Assembly: GCA_004555175.1 (NCBI GenBank)
Contig: SFJE01000013.1
Span: 1 to 47,161, forward strand
Origin: Lentisphaeraceae bacterium
GTDB lineage: Bacteria > Verrucomicrobiota > Kiritimatiellia > RFP12 > DVOR01
Length of the DNA: 47,161 nt
Direction: 5' to 3'
This document shows positions 6,909 through 14,110 of the stretch, piece after piece (positions within the stretch are counted from its first letter, which is position 1; the number at the start of each line of letters is the position of its first letter). Made by a program: the position numbers and the translations under genes. The notes beneath the pieces are model-generated. The model did not search any database and was not told where the DNA came from. It worked only from the letters and a program-made list of their open reading frames with translations.

Positions 6909-7385
6909 TTAGTGTTGACGAAACTTGTCCAAGATCCCCGGCACCGCCGCCTTCGTCACCTTGCCGAAGACTTCGCCGTTGATCACGATAACCGGCGCCA
7001 AGCCGCAGCAGCCCAAGCAGCGGACCGCCTCGGTGGAGAATTCGCCATCGGGGGTGACGGTGTTCACGCCCACGCCCAGCTCCTCCTCGAGGGCCTTCAT
7101 AATATCATCGCCGCCCTTCAGATAGCACGCGGTGCCCAGGCAGACCTGAATGAGGTTGCGCCCAGGCTGCTTGAGCTTGAAGAAGTTATAGAAGGTGATG
7201 ACGCCATAAATCTTCGCCAGGGGCACCTCCAGCAGGTCGGCCAACTCCAGGATGACCTCGCGCGGCATATAGCCATAGGTCTGCTGAATCCGGTGCAGCA
7301 CCATAATCAAATTGCCGGGTTTCGGCTTCCACTCGGCGATAAACTCACGCAACTCCGGCGTCAGCTTCTTTAACTCTTGACCCAT
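6909..7385 (-). CDS. hydC: Bifurcating hydrogenase NuoE-like 2Fe-2S subunit
   Basis: The 158-residue protein is a NuoE-family thioredoxin-like ferredoxin. It carries the four cluster cysteines as CLGTAC (Cys82, Cys87) and CLGCC (Cys123, Cys127), after a helical N-terminus with YGYMPREV. It passes electrons from the HydB flavin. The frame is open further upstream, but ATG 7385 is chosen because AAGGAGAG lies just before it and NuoE homology begins there. It is first in the hydC-hydB-hydA operon, with a strong promoter 64 nt upstream. Confidence 0.93.
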   Translation of the reverse strand: MGQELKKLTPELREFIAEWKPKPGNLIMVLHRIQQTYGYMPREVILELADLLEVPLAKIYGVITFYNFFKLKQPGRNLIQVCLGTACYLKGGDDIMKALEEELGVGVNTVTPDGEFSTEAVRCLGCCGLAPVIVINGEVFGKVTKAAVPGILDKFRQH

Positions 7386-7448
7386 AGAACTCTCTCCTTT
7401 TCGCTGGGCGAGGTGAAGGGCAGCGGCCCCAATCAAAGTATGATTGCA

Positions 7449-7477
7449 AGCATAGCGAAAAACAGGGGGGCTGTCAA
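7449..7477 (-). promoter_or_regulatory. Promoter of hydC-hydB-hydA
   Basis: The minus strand has TTGACA (7472-7477), a 17-nt spacer and TATGCT (7449-7454), followed by a leader of about 57 nt to hydC. This is one of the best -35 boxes in the window. I looked for a Rex-type palindrome around it and did not find one. Confidence 0.85.
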
Positions 7478-7524
7478 GCAAAAACCGGGCGCAAGGTGCT
7501 CGCTGCAAGGTGCTCGCTGTCGCT

Positions 7525-7593
7525 CGCGTGAAGGCCGAGCAAGGCGAGGCGCCCTGCCGCATAGACCATTCACCATTTACTTTACAACTGGGG
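7525..7593 (-). repeat. 66-nt interspersed intergenic element, copy 1
   Basis: On the minus strand this begins CCCCAGTTGTAAAG, contains GTCTATGCGGCAGGG and continues CCTCGCCTTGCTCGGCCTTC. Nearly the same sequence is at 47068-47133 on the plus strand. Here it fills the gap between the rpsG terminator and the hydC promoter. Next to it GCAAGGTGCTCGCT is repeated in tandem. Confidence 0.8.
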
Positions 7594-7594
7594 C

Positions 7595-7628
7595 AAGCAA
7601 AAACCGGGTCCCCCACGGGGAACCCGGT
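7595..7628 (-). terminator. Intrinsic terminator of rpsL-rpsG
   Basis: ACCGGGT (7603-7609) pairs with ACCCGGT (7622-7628) and the inner C and G runs extend the stem. On the minus strand the hairpin is followed by TTTTTGCTT. It lies just after rpsG. Confidence 0.85.
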
Positions 7629-7655
7629 CTCTTTCGGCGCAAGCGCCGGCGTTGA

Positions 7656-8123
7656 TTAGAACGCGTAGTGGGCGAAGGCGCGGTTGGCCTGGGCCATCTT
7701 GTGGGTGTCATCGCGCTTCTTGAGAACGTTGCCGGTGTTGTTGTAGGCATCGATGAGCTCAAGGGCCACGGCGCGCGGCATCGGCACGCCACGGCGGGCC
7801 GAGGCGTACTGGGCCATCCAGCGGAGGGCGAGGGCGAGCTGGCGCCCGGGCTTGATCTCCACCGGCACCGGATAAGTGGCACCACCAATGCGGCGGCTCT
7901 TCACTTCCACTTTCGGCTTCATGTTGTTAATCGCGGCGTCCATCACCTCGAGGGGATCCTTACCGGTCTCCTTGGCGAGTTCTTCGATGGCCCCGTAGAC
8001 GATGCGCTCGGCGGTCGTCTTCTTGCCAGACTTCATCAGAGTGCGAACGACCTTGGCGACGAGCTCGCTATTGAAGCGAGGGTCGGTCATGTGCACGCGC
8101 TTGACAGCTTGACGGCGTCTCAT
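7656..8123 (-). CDS. rpsG: 30S ribosomal protein S7
   Basis: The 155-residue protein nucleates assembly of the 30S head on 16S rRNA. It shows the S7 signature DPRFNSELVAKVVRTLMKSGKK and the RRIGGATYPVPVEI beta-hairpin, with full family length. The long motif is given as position 9 to 30. It follows rpsL by 15 nt with AAGGAGG before the start. The usual next genes, fusA and tuf, are absent: an intrinsic terminator and then the unrelated hydrogenase operon follow. Confidence 0.97.
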   Translation of the reverse strand: MRRRQAVKRVHMTDPRFNSELVAKVVRTLMKSGKKTTAERIVYGAIEELAKETGKDPLEVMDAAINNMKPKVEVKSRRIGGATYPVPVEIKPGRQLALALRWMAQYASARRGVPMPRAVALELIDAYNNTGNVLKKRDDTHKMAQANRAFAHYAF

Positions 8124-8138
8124 GATTCAGTGCCCTCC

Positions 8139-8531
8139 TTATTTCTTCTTGCCGTTGGCAGCAGCGTCCTTCTTGACGCCGTACTTGGAGCGAGAGCGCC
8201 CGCGGCCATTCACGCCCAGGCTGTCGAGGCAGCCACGGATGATGTGGTAGCGGACACCCGGAAGGTCCTTCACACGGCCGCCGCGGATGAGCACGACGGA
8301 GTGTTCCTGAAGGTTGTGGCCTTCGCCGGGAATGTAGGCGGTCACTTCGTAGCCGGAGGTCAGGCGCACACGGGCAACCTTACGCAACGCGGAGTTCGGC
8401 TTCTTAGGGGTCTGCGTCTTGACGACGGTGCAGACGCCACGGCGCTGGGGGCAGGCAACGAGCGCAGGAGATTTGCTCTTCTTGCGCTGCGGGGTGCGGC
8501 CCTTGCGCACCAGCTGGTTAATCGTAGGCAT
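8139..8531 (-). CDS. rpsL: 30S ribosomal protein S12
   Basis: The 130-residue protein sits at the decoding centre. It begins MPTINQLVRKGR and has KTPKKPNSALRKVA-type motif TPKKPNSALRK (the streptomycin-site lysines are intact), PGEGHNLQEHS and RGGRVKDLPGVRYH. The Lys-rich tail is normal for the family. It heads a two-gene operon with rpsG, transcribed from an extended -10 promoter 150 nt upstream, so it has a rather long leader. Confidence 0.97.
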   Translation of the reverse strand: MPTINQLVRKGRTPQRKKSKSPALVACPQRRGVCTVVKTQTPKKPNSALRKVARVRLTSGYEVTAYIPGEGHNLQEHSVVLIRGGRVKDLPGVRYHIIRGCLDSLGVNGRGRSRSKYGVKKDAAANGKKK

Positions 8532-8683
8532 TCTATCGAATCCTTTACGGATGCTTTAAGTTCAGTGCCCGCGGGGCGGGCGTTCGGGTTGGGGCCGGAG
8601 CGAAATGGGACGGGGCTCTCGTCCTCCGGAACAGGGCCTAGCTACTGACCCTGGGCTCTGCGCCCACATAAAATCGAGTGCGT

Positions 8684-8713
8684 ATTATAGCAGAGGCTCC
8701 ACACCGGGAGCAA
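8684..8713 (-). promoter_or_regulatory. Promoter of rpsL-rpsG
   Basis: The minus strand carries TGC-TATAAT (consensus -10 at 8684-8689 with the TG extension), an 18-nt spacer and TTGCTC (8708-8713). It leaves a leader of about 145 nt before rpsL, long enough for autoregulation, though I did not identify a specific S7/S12 binding fold. Confidence 0.75.
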
Positions 8714-8765
8714 GACCTTTTTGCGCGGGCGGGCAAAAAGGCGCGCCCGCGCACGGGGTCTCTCC

Positions 8766-8996
8766 TTACGCCTTGGTCACACGCCCAGCCTTCAGGCAGG
8801 CGGCGCAGACCGTCATGTGGCAGGTCTGGCCATTGGGCTTGCGAACGTGAACGTTCATCAGGTTGGGCTCGAAGCGGCGCTTGGAGATGCCAGTGGTGTG
8901 CAGACCGATGCCGCCCTTGGCCTTCTTCAAACCGTGGCGGACGATACGGGCGCCGACGATGGGCTTCTTGCCGCAGCATTCACAGATACGAGACAT
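8766..8996 (-). CDS. rpmB: 50S ribosomal protein L28
   Basis: The 76-residue protein begins MSRICECCGKKPIVG and ends with CAACLKAGRVTKA, giving the two CxxC pairs of the zinc-binding form of L28. The middle part KRRFEPNLMNVHV is typical. AAGGAGAAATC precedes the start. It is 36 nt downstream of obgE and probably belongs to the rplU-rpmA-obgE transcript. A GC-rich inverted repeat follows it, but without a U tract. Confidence 0.95.
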   Translation of the reverse strand: MSRICECCGKKPIVGARIVRHGLKKAKGGIGLHTTGISKRRFEPNLMNVHVRKPNGQTCHMTVCAACLKAGRVTKA

Positions 8997-9032
8997 GATG
9001 ATTTCTCCTTAAGATTAAAGGGTGTTTAGGGG

Positions 9033-10136
9033 TTAAGGCGTAAGAAAGGTGGCCTTACGAAAACGCTCGGCCGAGACTTCGGTGTGGTCGATGGGCTCCT
9101 CGGAGCGCTCGCGCGGCTCGCTGGCGCCCTTGGCGCGCGGCTGAAGGGCTTCGCGCAAGGCGCGCTTGACCGCGTCCAGCCCGGGCTTACCCGCTGCCAC
9201 GAGCGAGAGGCGGATCGGCTCGATGCCGGTGGCCGCGACGAACTCGGGGTAGTGTGCCTGCGCCTGGGGTTCATCCATCTTGTTGGCCAAGACCAAGGCT
9301 GGGCGGGCGGCGAGCTCAGGATCGTAGCTCTCCACCTCGGCACGCAACACACGATAAGCCTCCTCGGGGAGATTTTCGGTGTCGGCCATATCCAGCACAT
9401 AGACGAGCATCCGCGAACGCGAGATGTGCCGCAGGAAGGTGAGCCCCAGCCCCACCCCATCAGCCGCGCCCTCGATAATCCCCGGGATGTCCGCCACGCG
9501 TAGCGTCGCGTAATCCTCAAAGGTCACCGTCCCGACAATCGGGTGCAACGTGGTGAAGGGATAGTTCGCAATCTTCGGCTTGGCCGAACTCAAGGCGGCC
9601 AGCAGCGAAGACTTCCCGGCGTTCGGGAAGCCCACCAGCCCCGCATCGGCGATGGTCTTGAGCTCGAAGCGGGCCATAAACGCCTCGCCTTCGTCCCCGG
9701 GGATAAACTTCTCGGGCGCCTGATTCGTGGCGCTCTTGAAGTGGACATTCCCCCAACCGCCGCGACCGCCGCGCGCAATCACCAGGGTCTGCCCGTGCTC
9801 GAGCACCTCCCCTAGCCACGCGCCGGTATCGGCGTTGTAGACCTCCGTGCCGCAGGGCACATCAACCACCAGATCGGCCCCGTTGCGCCCGTGCATCTTC
9901 TGCCCGGAGCCCGAGACGCCGTTCTCGGCAAACAACCGCGGCTCGTAGAAGACCCGCAGCAGACTATCGGCATGCGTGCTCGCGCGCAGCACAACGTTCC
10001 CGCCGCGCCCGCCGTCGCCGCCATCCGGGCCGCCCTCGGGCACATGCGATTCGCGCCGGAAGCTCCCGCTCCCGTCGCCACCGCGCCCCGCGCGCACCTC
10101 GGCCGTCGCCGAATCTACAAAGGTCCTCGTCTTCAT
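9033..10136 (-). CDS. obgE: Obg family GTPase
   Basis: The 367-residue GTPase acts in late 50S assembly and stress signalling. It has the Gly-rich Obg fold first (RGGDGSGSFRRE, PDGGDGGRGGNV), then the G domain: GFPNAGKSSLL (G1), NYPFTTLHP (G2), DIPGIIEGAADG (G3) and NKMD (G4). The C-terminal part after about residue 335 is short and charged, so the long OCT extension is missing. It follows rpmA by 29 nt, the usual rplU-rpmA-obgE order. Confidence 0.97.
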   Translation of the reverse strand: MKTRTFVDSATAEVRAGRGGDGSGSFRRESHVPEGGPDGGDGGRGGNVVLRASTHADSLLRVFYEPRLFAENGVSGSGQKMHGRNGADLVVDVPCGTEVYNADTGAWLGEVLEHGQTLVIARGGRGGWGNVHFKSATNQAPEKFIPGDEGEAFMARFELKTIADAGLVGFPNAGKSSLLAALSSAKPKIANYPFTTLHPIVGTVTFEDYATLRVADIPGIIEGAADGVGLGLTFLRHISRSRMLVYVLDMADTENLPEEAYRVLRAEVESYDPELAARPALVLANKMDEPQAQAHYPEFVAATGIEPIRLSLVAAGKPGLDAVKRALREALQPRAKGASEPRERSEEPIDHTEVSAERFRKATFLTP

Positions 10137-10165
10137 GCCGCCAATCTACAGCCCTAAAGCCGCAA

Positions 10166-10411
10166 TTACTCAGCCACTTCAGGAAGCGGCTTAATCGCCA
10201 CAACCTTGCCGTTCTTCTGGAACTCAACCACGCCATCAATCAGCGCGAAGAGCGTGAAGTCACGCCCGCAGCCCACATTCGCCCCGGGGGCGAACTTCGT
10301 GCCACGCTGGCGGACAATGATCGAGCCGGCGGTCACAACCTGCCCGGCATAACGCTTGACGCCGAGACGCTTGGCATTGCTGTCGCGGCCGTTACCAGTG
10401 CTACCTGCCAT
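10166..10411 (-). CDS. rpmA: 50S ribosomal protein L27
   Basis: The 81-residue protein reaches the peptidyl-transferase centre with its N-terminus. It starts MAGSTGNGRDSNAKRLGVKR, then GGSIIVRQRGT-like TAGSIIVRQRGTKF and GRDFTLFALIDGVVEF, all L27 hallmarks. No Firmicutes-type N-terminal cleavage extension is present. It lies 18 nt after rplU. Confidence 0.97.
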   Translation of the reverse strand: MAGSTGNGRDSNAKRLGVKRYAGQVVTAGSIIVRQRGTKFAPGANVGCGRDFTLFALIDGVVEFQKNGKVVAIKPLPEVAE

Positions 10412-10429
10412 AAGAGTGACTCCTTCCGG

Positions 10430-10744
10430 TTAGGCAATGGACTTGATCTTCAGAACCGTCAGCTCCTGACGGTGACCGACGCGGCGCTCATAGCCTTTGC
10501 GGCGGTTCTTGCGGAAATGAATGAGCTTATCGCCGCGCTTGTGCCCCAGAACGGTGGCCACAACCTTCGCGCCCTCGACCAGCGGCATGCCGATCTTCAA
10601 CTCATCGCCCGTGTTCAACGCGAGCACCGAGGCCAGCTCGATATCCGAGCCCGTCTCAACGGCCATGCGGTTGACTTCGATGACCGTGCCCACATTCACG
10701 CGGCACTGGACGCCACCGGCCTCAACGACTGCGTATGCTTCCAT
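10430..10744 (-). CDS. rplU: 50S ribosomal protein L21
   Basis: The 104-residue protein begins MEAYAVVEAGGVQCRVNVG and ends in the L21 signature KRRKGYERRVGHRQ-type block (HFRKNRRKGYERRVGHRQ) followed by TVLKI. It is the first gene of rplU-rpmA-obgE-rpmB and sits about 65 nt downstream of a strong promoter. Confidence 0.96.
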   Translation of the reverse strand: MEAYAVVEAGGVQCRVNVGTVIEVNRMAVETGSDIELASVLALNTGDELKIGMPLVEGAKVVATVLGHKRGDKLIHFRKNRRKGYERRVGHRQELTVLKIKSIA

Positions 10745-10810
10745 GTGTTCTTCCTTTAATAAGGTTCAACAAAAGGGGTTTTCCGCCTCCTATGGCGAAA
10801 AGTGGCGCGT

Positions 10811-10840
10811 ATCATAGCGCAACCCGCGCGTCCCTGTCAA
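10811..10840 (-). promoter_or_regulatory. Promoter of rplU-rpmA-obgE-rpmB
   Basis: The minus strand shows a perfect TTGACA (10835-10840), an 18-nt spacer and TATGAT (10811-10816). Confidence 0.88.
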
Positions 10841-11039
10841 CACTTTTCTGCAAACCCGCCCATGCCAAAGTGCACAACCCTCACCAAATACAACAAGATA
10901 CACCGCGCAAAATCGAAAAACCAAAAAGCATAACCCCTTGAACTTCGCAGGGCGCGGGTGGGGGTGTGGCTGGGGTGCTGGGCGAGCGCGGCCAGGGGTG
11001 TGGCTGGGGGGTGCTGGCCAGGCGGGCGCTGCGCGCCCT

Positions 11040-11067
11040 GCGCGGCAAATATGCCGCGCCACAGAAC
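11040..11067 (-). repeat. REP-like hairpin, copy 1
   Basis: On the minus strand: head GTTCTGTG followed by hairpin GCGCGGCA-TATT-TGCCGCGC. It is identical over 28 nt to copies at 21651, 37666 and 37749. Confidence 0.9.
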
Positions 11068-11256
11068 CGTTAACGGCAGGAGGAGGGCTGGCCTTTCGGT
11101 AAGCAGCTCACGCGCCAGGCGGGGCGGAGGCCTGGGCGCGGCCATTGGAGCGGCTGAGGGTGCCGGGCGAGCGCGGCCAGGGGTGTGGCCGGGGGCACCG
11201 GGCCAAGGCACGGGTGGGGGAGAGGCGTGGGCGCAAGAGGGGCGTATCGGGCGGGC

Positions 11257-11318
11257 CCGGAGCGACCGGAGATCCGGAGCTTCCGGATAATCCGGGGTTT
11301 CCGGAGATTCCGGGCCCG
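11257..11318 (+). repeat. 9-nt CCGGANNNN tandem array, copy 1
   Basis: CCGG recurs at 11257, 11266, 11274, 11283, 11292, 11301 and 11310, that is every 9 nt apart from one 8-nt step. The units CCGGATAAT and CCGGAGATT are shared with the array at 21547-21600. Confidence 0.85.
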
Positions 11319-11377
11319 CCCTGCATTGGGGGGCCTAGCGGGGCCTTCACTGCTGGGCAAGCGGCCCACACGCCAGT

Positions 11378-12076
11378 CTACGCGAGGTAGTGAACGAGGG
11401 AGCGGGGAAGCCAATCGGGGAGGAGGCGGGAGAGTTCGCGCCAGAAGGCGGGGGAGTGGTTGAAGTGGGAGAGGTGGGTGAGCTCGTGGGCGAGGGTCTC
11501 AGCGAGGATTGCTTCGGGCCAGGCAATCAGCTTGGGGGCGAGGCGAATCTCGCCCTCGCGGGTACACTGGCCAAGAATGCGGGGAGAAGTGGTGCGGATA
11601 ACCAGACGCGCGGGGCGGCGTTCAAGCTGTGGGGCCCAGGCATCGAGGAGGGCTTGGGCGCGGGCGAGAAGGACCTTCGCCTGAAAGTCGGCGAGGGCGG
11701 CGGCCTGACGGCGGGGGTCGGGCTGACGGCGGCAGGCGTAACAAAGCGCGCCCTGGGTCTCATCGAGCCAGAGGTCGTCATAGCCCGAGAAGGGAAGGAC
11801 GCGCAAGGGGAGGACGCGGCCGAAGAGAAGCGCCTCGTTGGGACCGAGCGGGTGCGGGGGCGGGGAGCCGGCAGCGAGCCAGGCCTCGCGCAAGGCCGCT
11901 TCGCCGAGCTCGGGGGCGGTGTGGGGGAGGAAGATCCCCACGCGCCCGAACTGGGGGGCGAAGTGGATGCAGGGCTCGCGGAGGGTGCGCAGGGGGGCGT
12001 TGCTCCGCCCCTGGCGATAGGCGCGCACGGTGTAGCCCTGGAAGGCAGACACCGGGGGCGGGAGGGGGCGGAACAT
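11378..12076 (-). CDS. YgjP-type (DUF45) zinc metalloprotease
   Basis: The 232-residue protein has a C-terminal metalloprotease core: LAETLAHELTHLSHFNHSPA and FWRELSRLLPDW. The HELTH motif gives two zinc ligands and the catalytic Glu, and the later His in NHSPAFW is the third ligand in this family. The N-terminal half is a less conserved beta-rich part. Cellular role is not established for the family. It is the last gene of the long minus-strand run, 18 nt after the M3 peptidase, and its coding strand is strongly C-rich. Confidence 0.85.
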   Translation of the reverse strand: MFRPLPPPVSAFQGYTVRAYRQGRSNAPLRTLREPCIHFAPQFGRVGIFLPHTAPELGEAALREAWLAAGSPPPHPLGPNEALLFGRVLPLRVLPFSGYDDLWLDETQGALCYACRRQPDPRRQAAALADFQAKVLLARAQALLDAWAPQLERRPARLVIRTTSPRILGQCTREGEIRLAPKLIAWPEAILAETLAHELTHLSHFNHSPAFWRELSRLLPDWLPRSLVHYLA

Positions 12077-12094
12077 CGGAGCGCGCGCGGCGGC

Positions 12095-14092
12095 CTACTT
12101 GAGCAGGCCGGTGAGGCGAAGGATGGCCGAGGTGTCGGGGGCGCGGCCCATCAACTCGCGGAAGATGTCGCCGGCGGGCTCGGAGCCGCCCTTAGCCAAG
12201 AGGGTGTCGCGATAGCGCTTGCCGAGGGCCTTGCGCTTGGCGGCGGTCTGCCCAGCGAAGGCGCCATAGATGTCAGCCGAGAGGACCTCGCTCCACTTGT
12301 AGGAGTAGTAGCCTGCGGCGTAGCCACCGGCGAAGATGTGGGTGAAGGCGTTGAGGAAGCGGTCGGCCGGGTGCATCGGCTTGGGAAGGAACTTCTTGGC
12401 GAAGGCCTCCTTGCAGGCATTGGCATTGGGGAACTTCCGGGGATAGGCCTTGGCGTGGAGGGTGAGGTCGGTATGGGCGAAGAGGAGCTGGCGGACAAGG
12501 GCGGAGCCGGCGCGGTAGGTACGCTTGGCAACAATGCGCTCGGCGAGGTCCTTGGGCAGGGGCTTGGCGGTCTTGATGTGCTTGGAGAGGGAGCGGAGGA
12601 GCTCGGGCTCGTAGGGGAATTGCTCGAGGAACTGGGAGGCGATCTCCACGGCGTCCCACTCCACATTATTGATGCCCGAGCAGGTGGGCGAATCGATGGT
12701 GGTGAGCATCTCCTGAAGGGCGTGGCCCATCTCGTGGAAGAGGGTGACCACCTCGTAGAAGGACATGGTGGCGGGGGACTTGGCGCGCGGAGGCTTCTGG
12801 TTGCAGCAGATGACGGCGATGGGCAGCTGCTGGCGGAGCTCAAAGTCGCGGGTGTGGATTTCGTTCATCCAAGCACCGCCGGACTTGGTGCCGGGGCGGG
12901 CGTAGGGATCGAAGTAGAAGCCGGCGACAAGCTGGCCCTTGGCGTCGAGGACGCGGTAGAAGCGGACATCCTTGTGCCAGGCGCGCAGGGACTTGGTGAC
13001 CGGCTCGAAGGTGACGCCGAAGAGCTTAGCAATGAGGGCGAAGAGGCCGGAGAGCACGTGCTCCATCGGGAAGTAATCGCGCAAGGCCTCCTCGTCATAA
13101 CCAAAGAGGGCCTGGGAGTGCTTCTCGATCCAGTAGGCCTTGTCCCAGGGACGGAGGTTGCCAATGAAGCCCTGCACCTTGGCAAACTTGGCGAGCTCGG
13201 CATCCTCGGCCTTGGCGGCGGGCTTGCCGATGGCGACCATCGGGGTGAGGAGGTCGAGGACGGCCTGCGGGGTGCCGGCCATCTTGGTGGCGGTGGAGAG
13301 GTGGGCGTAGTCAGGGTAGCCCAAGAGCTCGGCCTTCTTCTGGCGCAGGGCGAGAATCTTCTCAATGAGCGGGGCGTTGTTGAGCTTGCCGGCGGAGGCG
13401 CGGGTGACGCGCGCCTGCCAGAAGCGCTGACGCAGGTCCTCATCCTCGGCATAGCGCATCACGGCGTCGTAGGTGGCAAAGTCGATGCCCAGTGTCCAGG
13501 GGCCCTTGCCTTGCAGGAGATCCGAGGGAATGCCGGCGGCCTCCTCGGGCTGGACCTCAATCTTAATCTCCCTTTCGGCGTCAAGGACGTTGTTGGAGAA
13601 GCGCAACGAGAGCTTGGCGAGCTCCTTCTGGATGCGGTTGAAGGCGGTCTTGGCCGAGCCGCGCAGGCCCACGCCGGCGTTGCGCATGGCGGCGACCTCG
13701 CGCTCGACCACGTGGCGCTGCCAGGGGAGGAGCGTGTCGCTCTCGAGCAGGGCCAGGAGGCCCTCGTAGATGCGGCGGCTCTGGGCGGCCTTCTGGCCAA
13801 GCTCGATGATGGCCGGCTGCCAGGTCTCTTCCACCTTACGCCAAGCGTCATTCTGAACCACGCTGGTGAGATGGGTGAGGATGCCCCAGACGGAGAAGGG
13901 CGCACGCAGGGCCTGCATGGGGGCCAGAACGAGACCTTGCCAGGAGATGTCCAGCTGCTTTTCCACGAAGGAGAGGGCGCGCTCGGCCTTGGGGAGGGTT
14001 TCACGAAGGGCCTGCTCGCAGAGTTCGGGGGTCATGGCGGCGTAGTTCGGCATCCAAGCGTTGTCGAGGAAGGGATTGACAGACTGTTTCAT
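12095..14092 (-). CDS. M3 family oligopeptidase
   Basis: The 665-residue cytoplasmic zinc peptidase degrades short peptides. It is all-helical and carries LFHEMGHALQEML (His453, Glu454, His457) followed by GINNVEWDAVEIASQ, where Glu483 should be the third zinc ligand as in thimet oligopeptidase and oligopeptidase A. Late residues ADIYGAFAG and FRELMGRAPDTSAIL match the substrate-side Tyr region and C-terminus of M3A enzymes. No signal peptide. It lies 18 nt after the WecA-type fusion gene. OpdA/PrlC or dipeptidyl carboxypeptidase cannot be separated by eye. Confidence 0.92.
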   Translation of the reverse strand: MKQSVNPFLDNAWMPNYAAMTPELCEQALRETLPKAERALSFVEKQLDISWQGLVLAPMQALRAPFSVWGILTHLTSVVQNDAWRKVEETWQPAIIELGQKAAQSRRIYEGLLALLESDTLLPWQRHVVEREVAAMRNAGVGLRGSAKTAFNRIQKELAKLSLRFSNNVLDAEREIKIEVQPEEAAGIPSDLLQGKGPWTLGIDFATYDAVMRYAEDEDLRQRFWQARVTRASAGKLNNAPLIEKILALRQKKAELLGYPDYAHLSTATKMAGTPQAVLDLLTPMVAIGKPAAKAEDAELAKFAKVQGFIGNLRPWDKAYWIEKHSQALFGYDEEALRDYFPMEHVLSGLFALIAKLFGVTFEPVTKSLRAWHKDVRFYRVLDAKGQLVAGFYFDPYARPGTKSGGAWMNEIHTRDFELRQQLPIAVICCNQKPPRAKSPATMSFYEVVTLFHEMGHALQEMLTTIDSPTCSGINNVEWDAVEIASQFLEQFPYEPELLRSLSKHIKTAKPLPKDLAERIVAKRTYRAGSALVRQLLFAHTDLTLHAKAYPRKFPNANACKEAFAKKFLPKPMHPADRFLNAFTHIFAGGYAAGYYSYKWSEVLSADIYGAFAGQTAAKRKALGKRYRDTLLAKGGSEPAGDIFRELMGRAPDTSAILRLTGLLK

Positions 14093-14110
14093 CTCGTGCT
14101 CCGATGGGGG

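Larger units (their letters stand above)
10841..11377. other. Intergenic mosaic of small repeats
   Basis: No gene is seen. It holds imperfect direct repeats of a G-rich block (GGCGAGCGCGGCCAGGGG at about 10981 and 11167, each followed by TGTGGC and a G run), one REP-like hairpin (11040-11067), and a 9-nt CCGG array (11257-11318). It lies after the end of the minus-strand icd-to-ygjP run and before the rplU promoter. No U-tract terminator was found. Confidence 0.7.

Noticed and set aside
7386..7480. Rex operator upstream of hydC
   Set aside because: No TTGTGA/TCACAA or TTGTTAA/TTAACAA palindrome could be found around the promoter.
8727..8757. Terminator after rpmB
   Set aside because: There is a GC-rich inverted repeat, but the hairpin is not followed by a U tract on the minus strand; the A/T run is inside the loop or precedes it.
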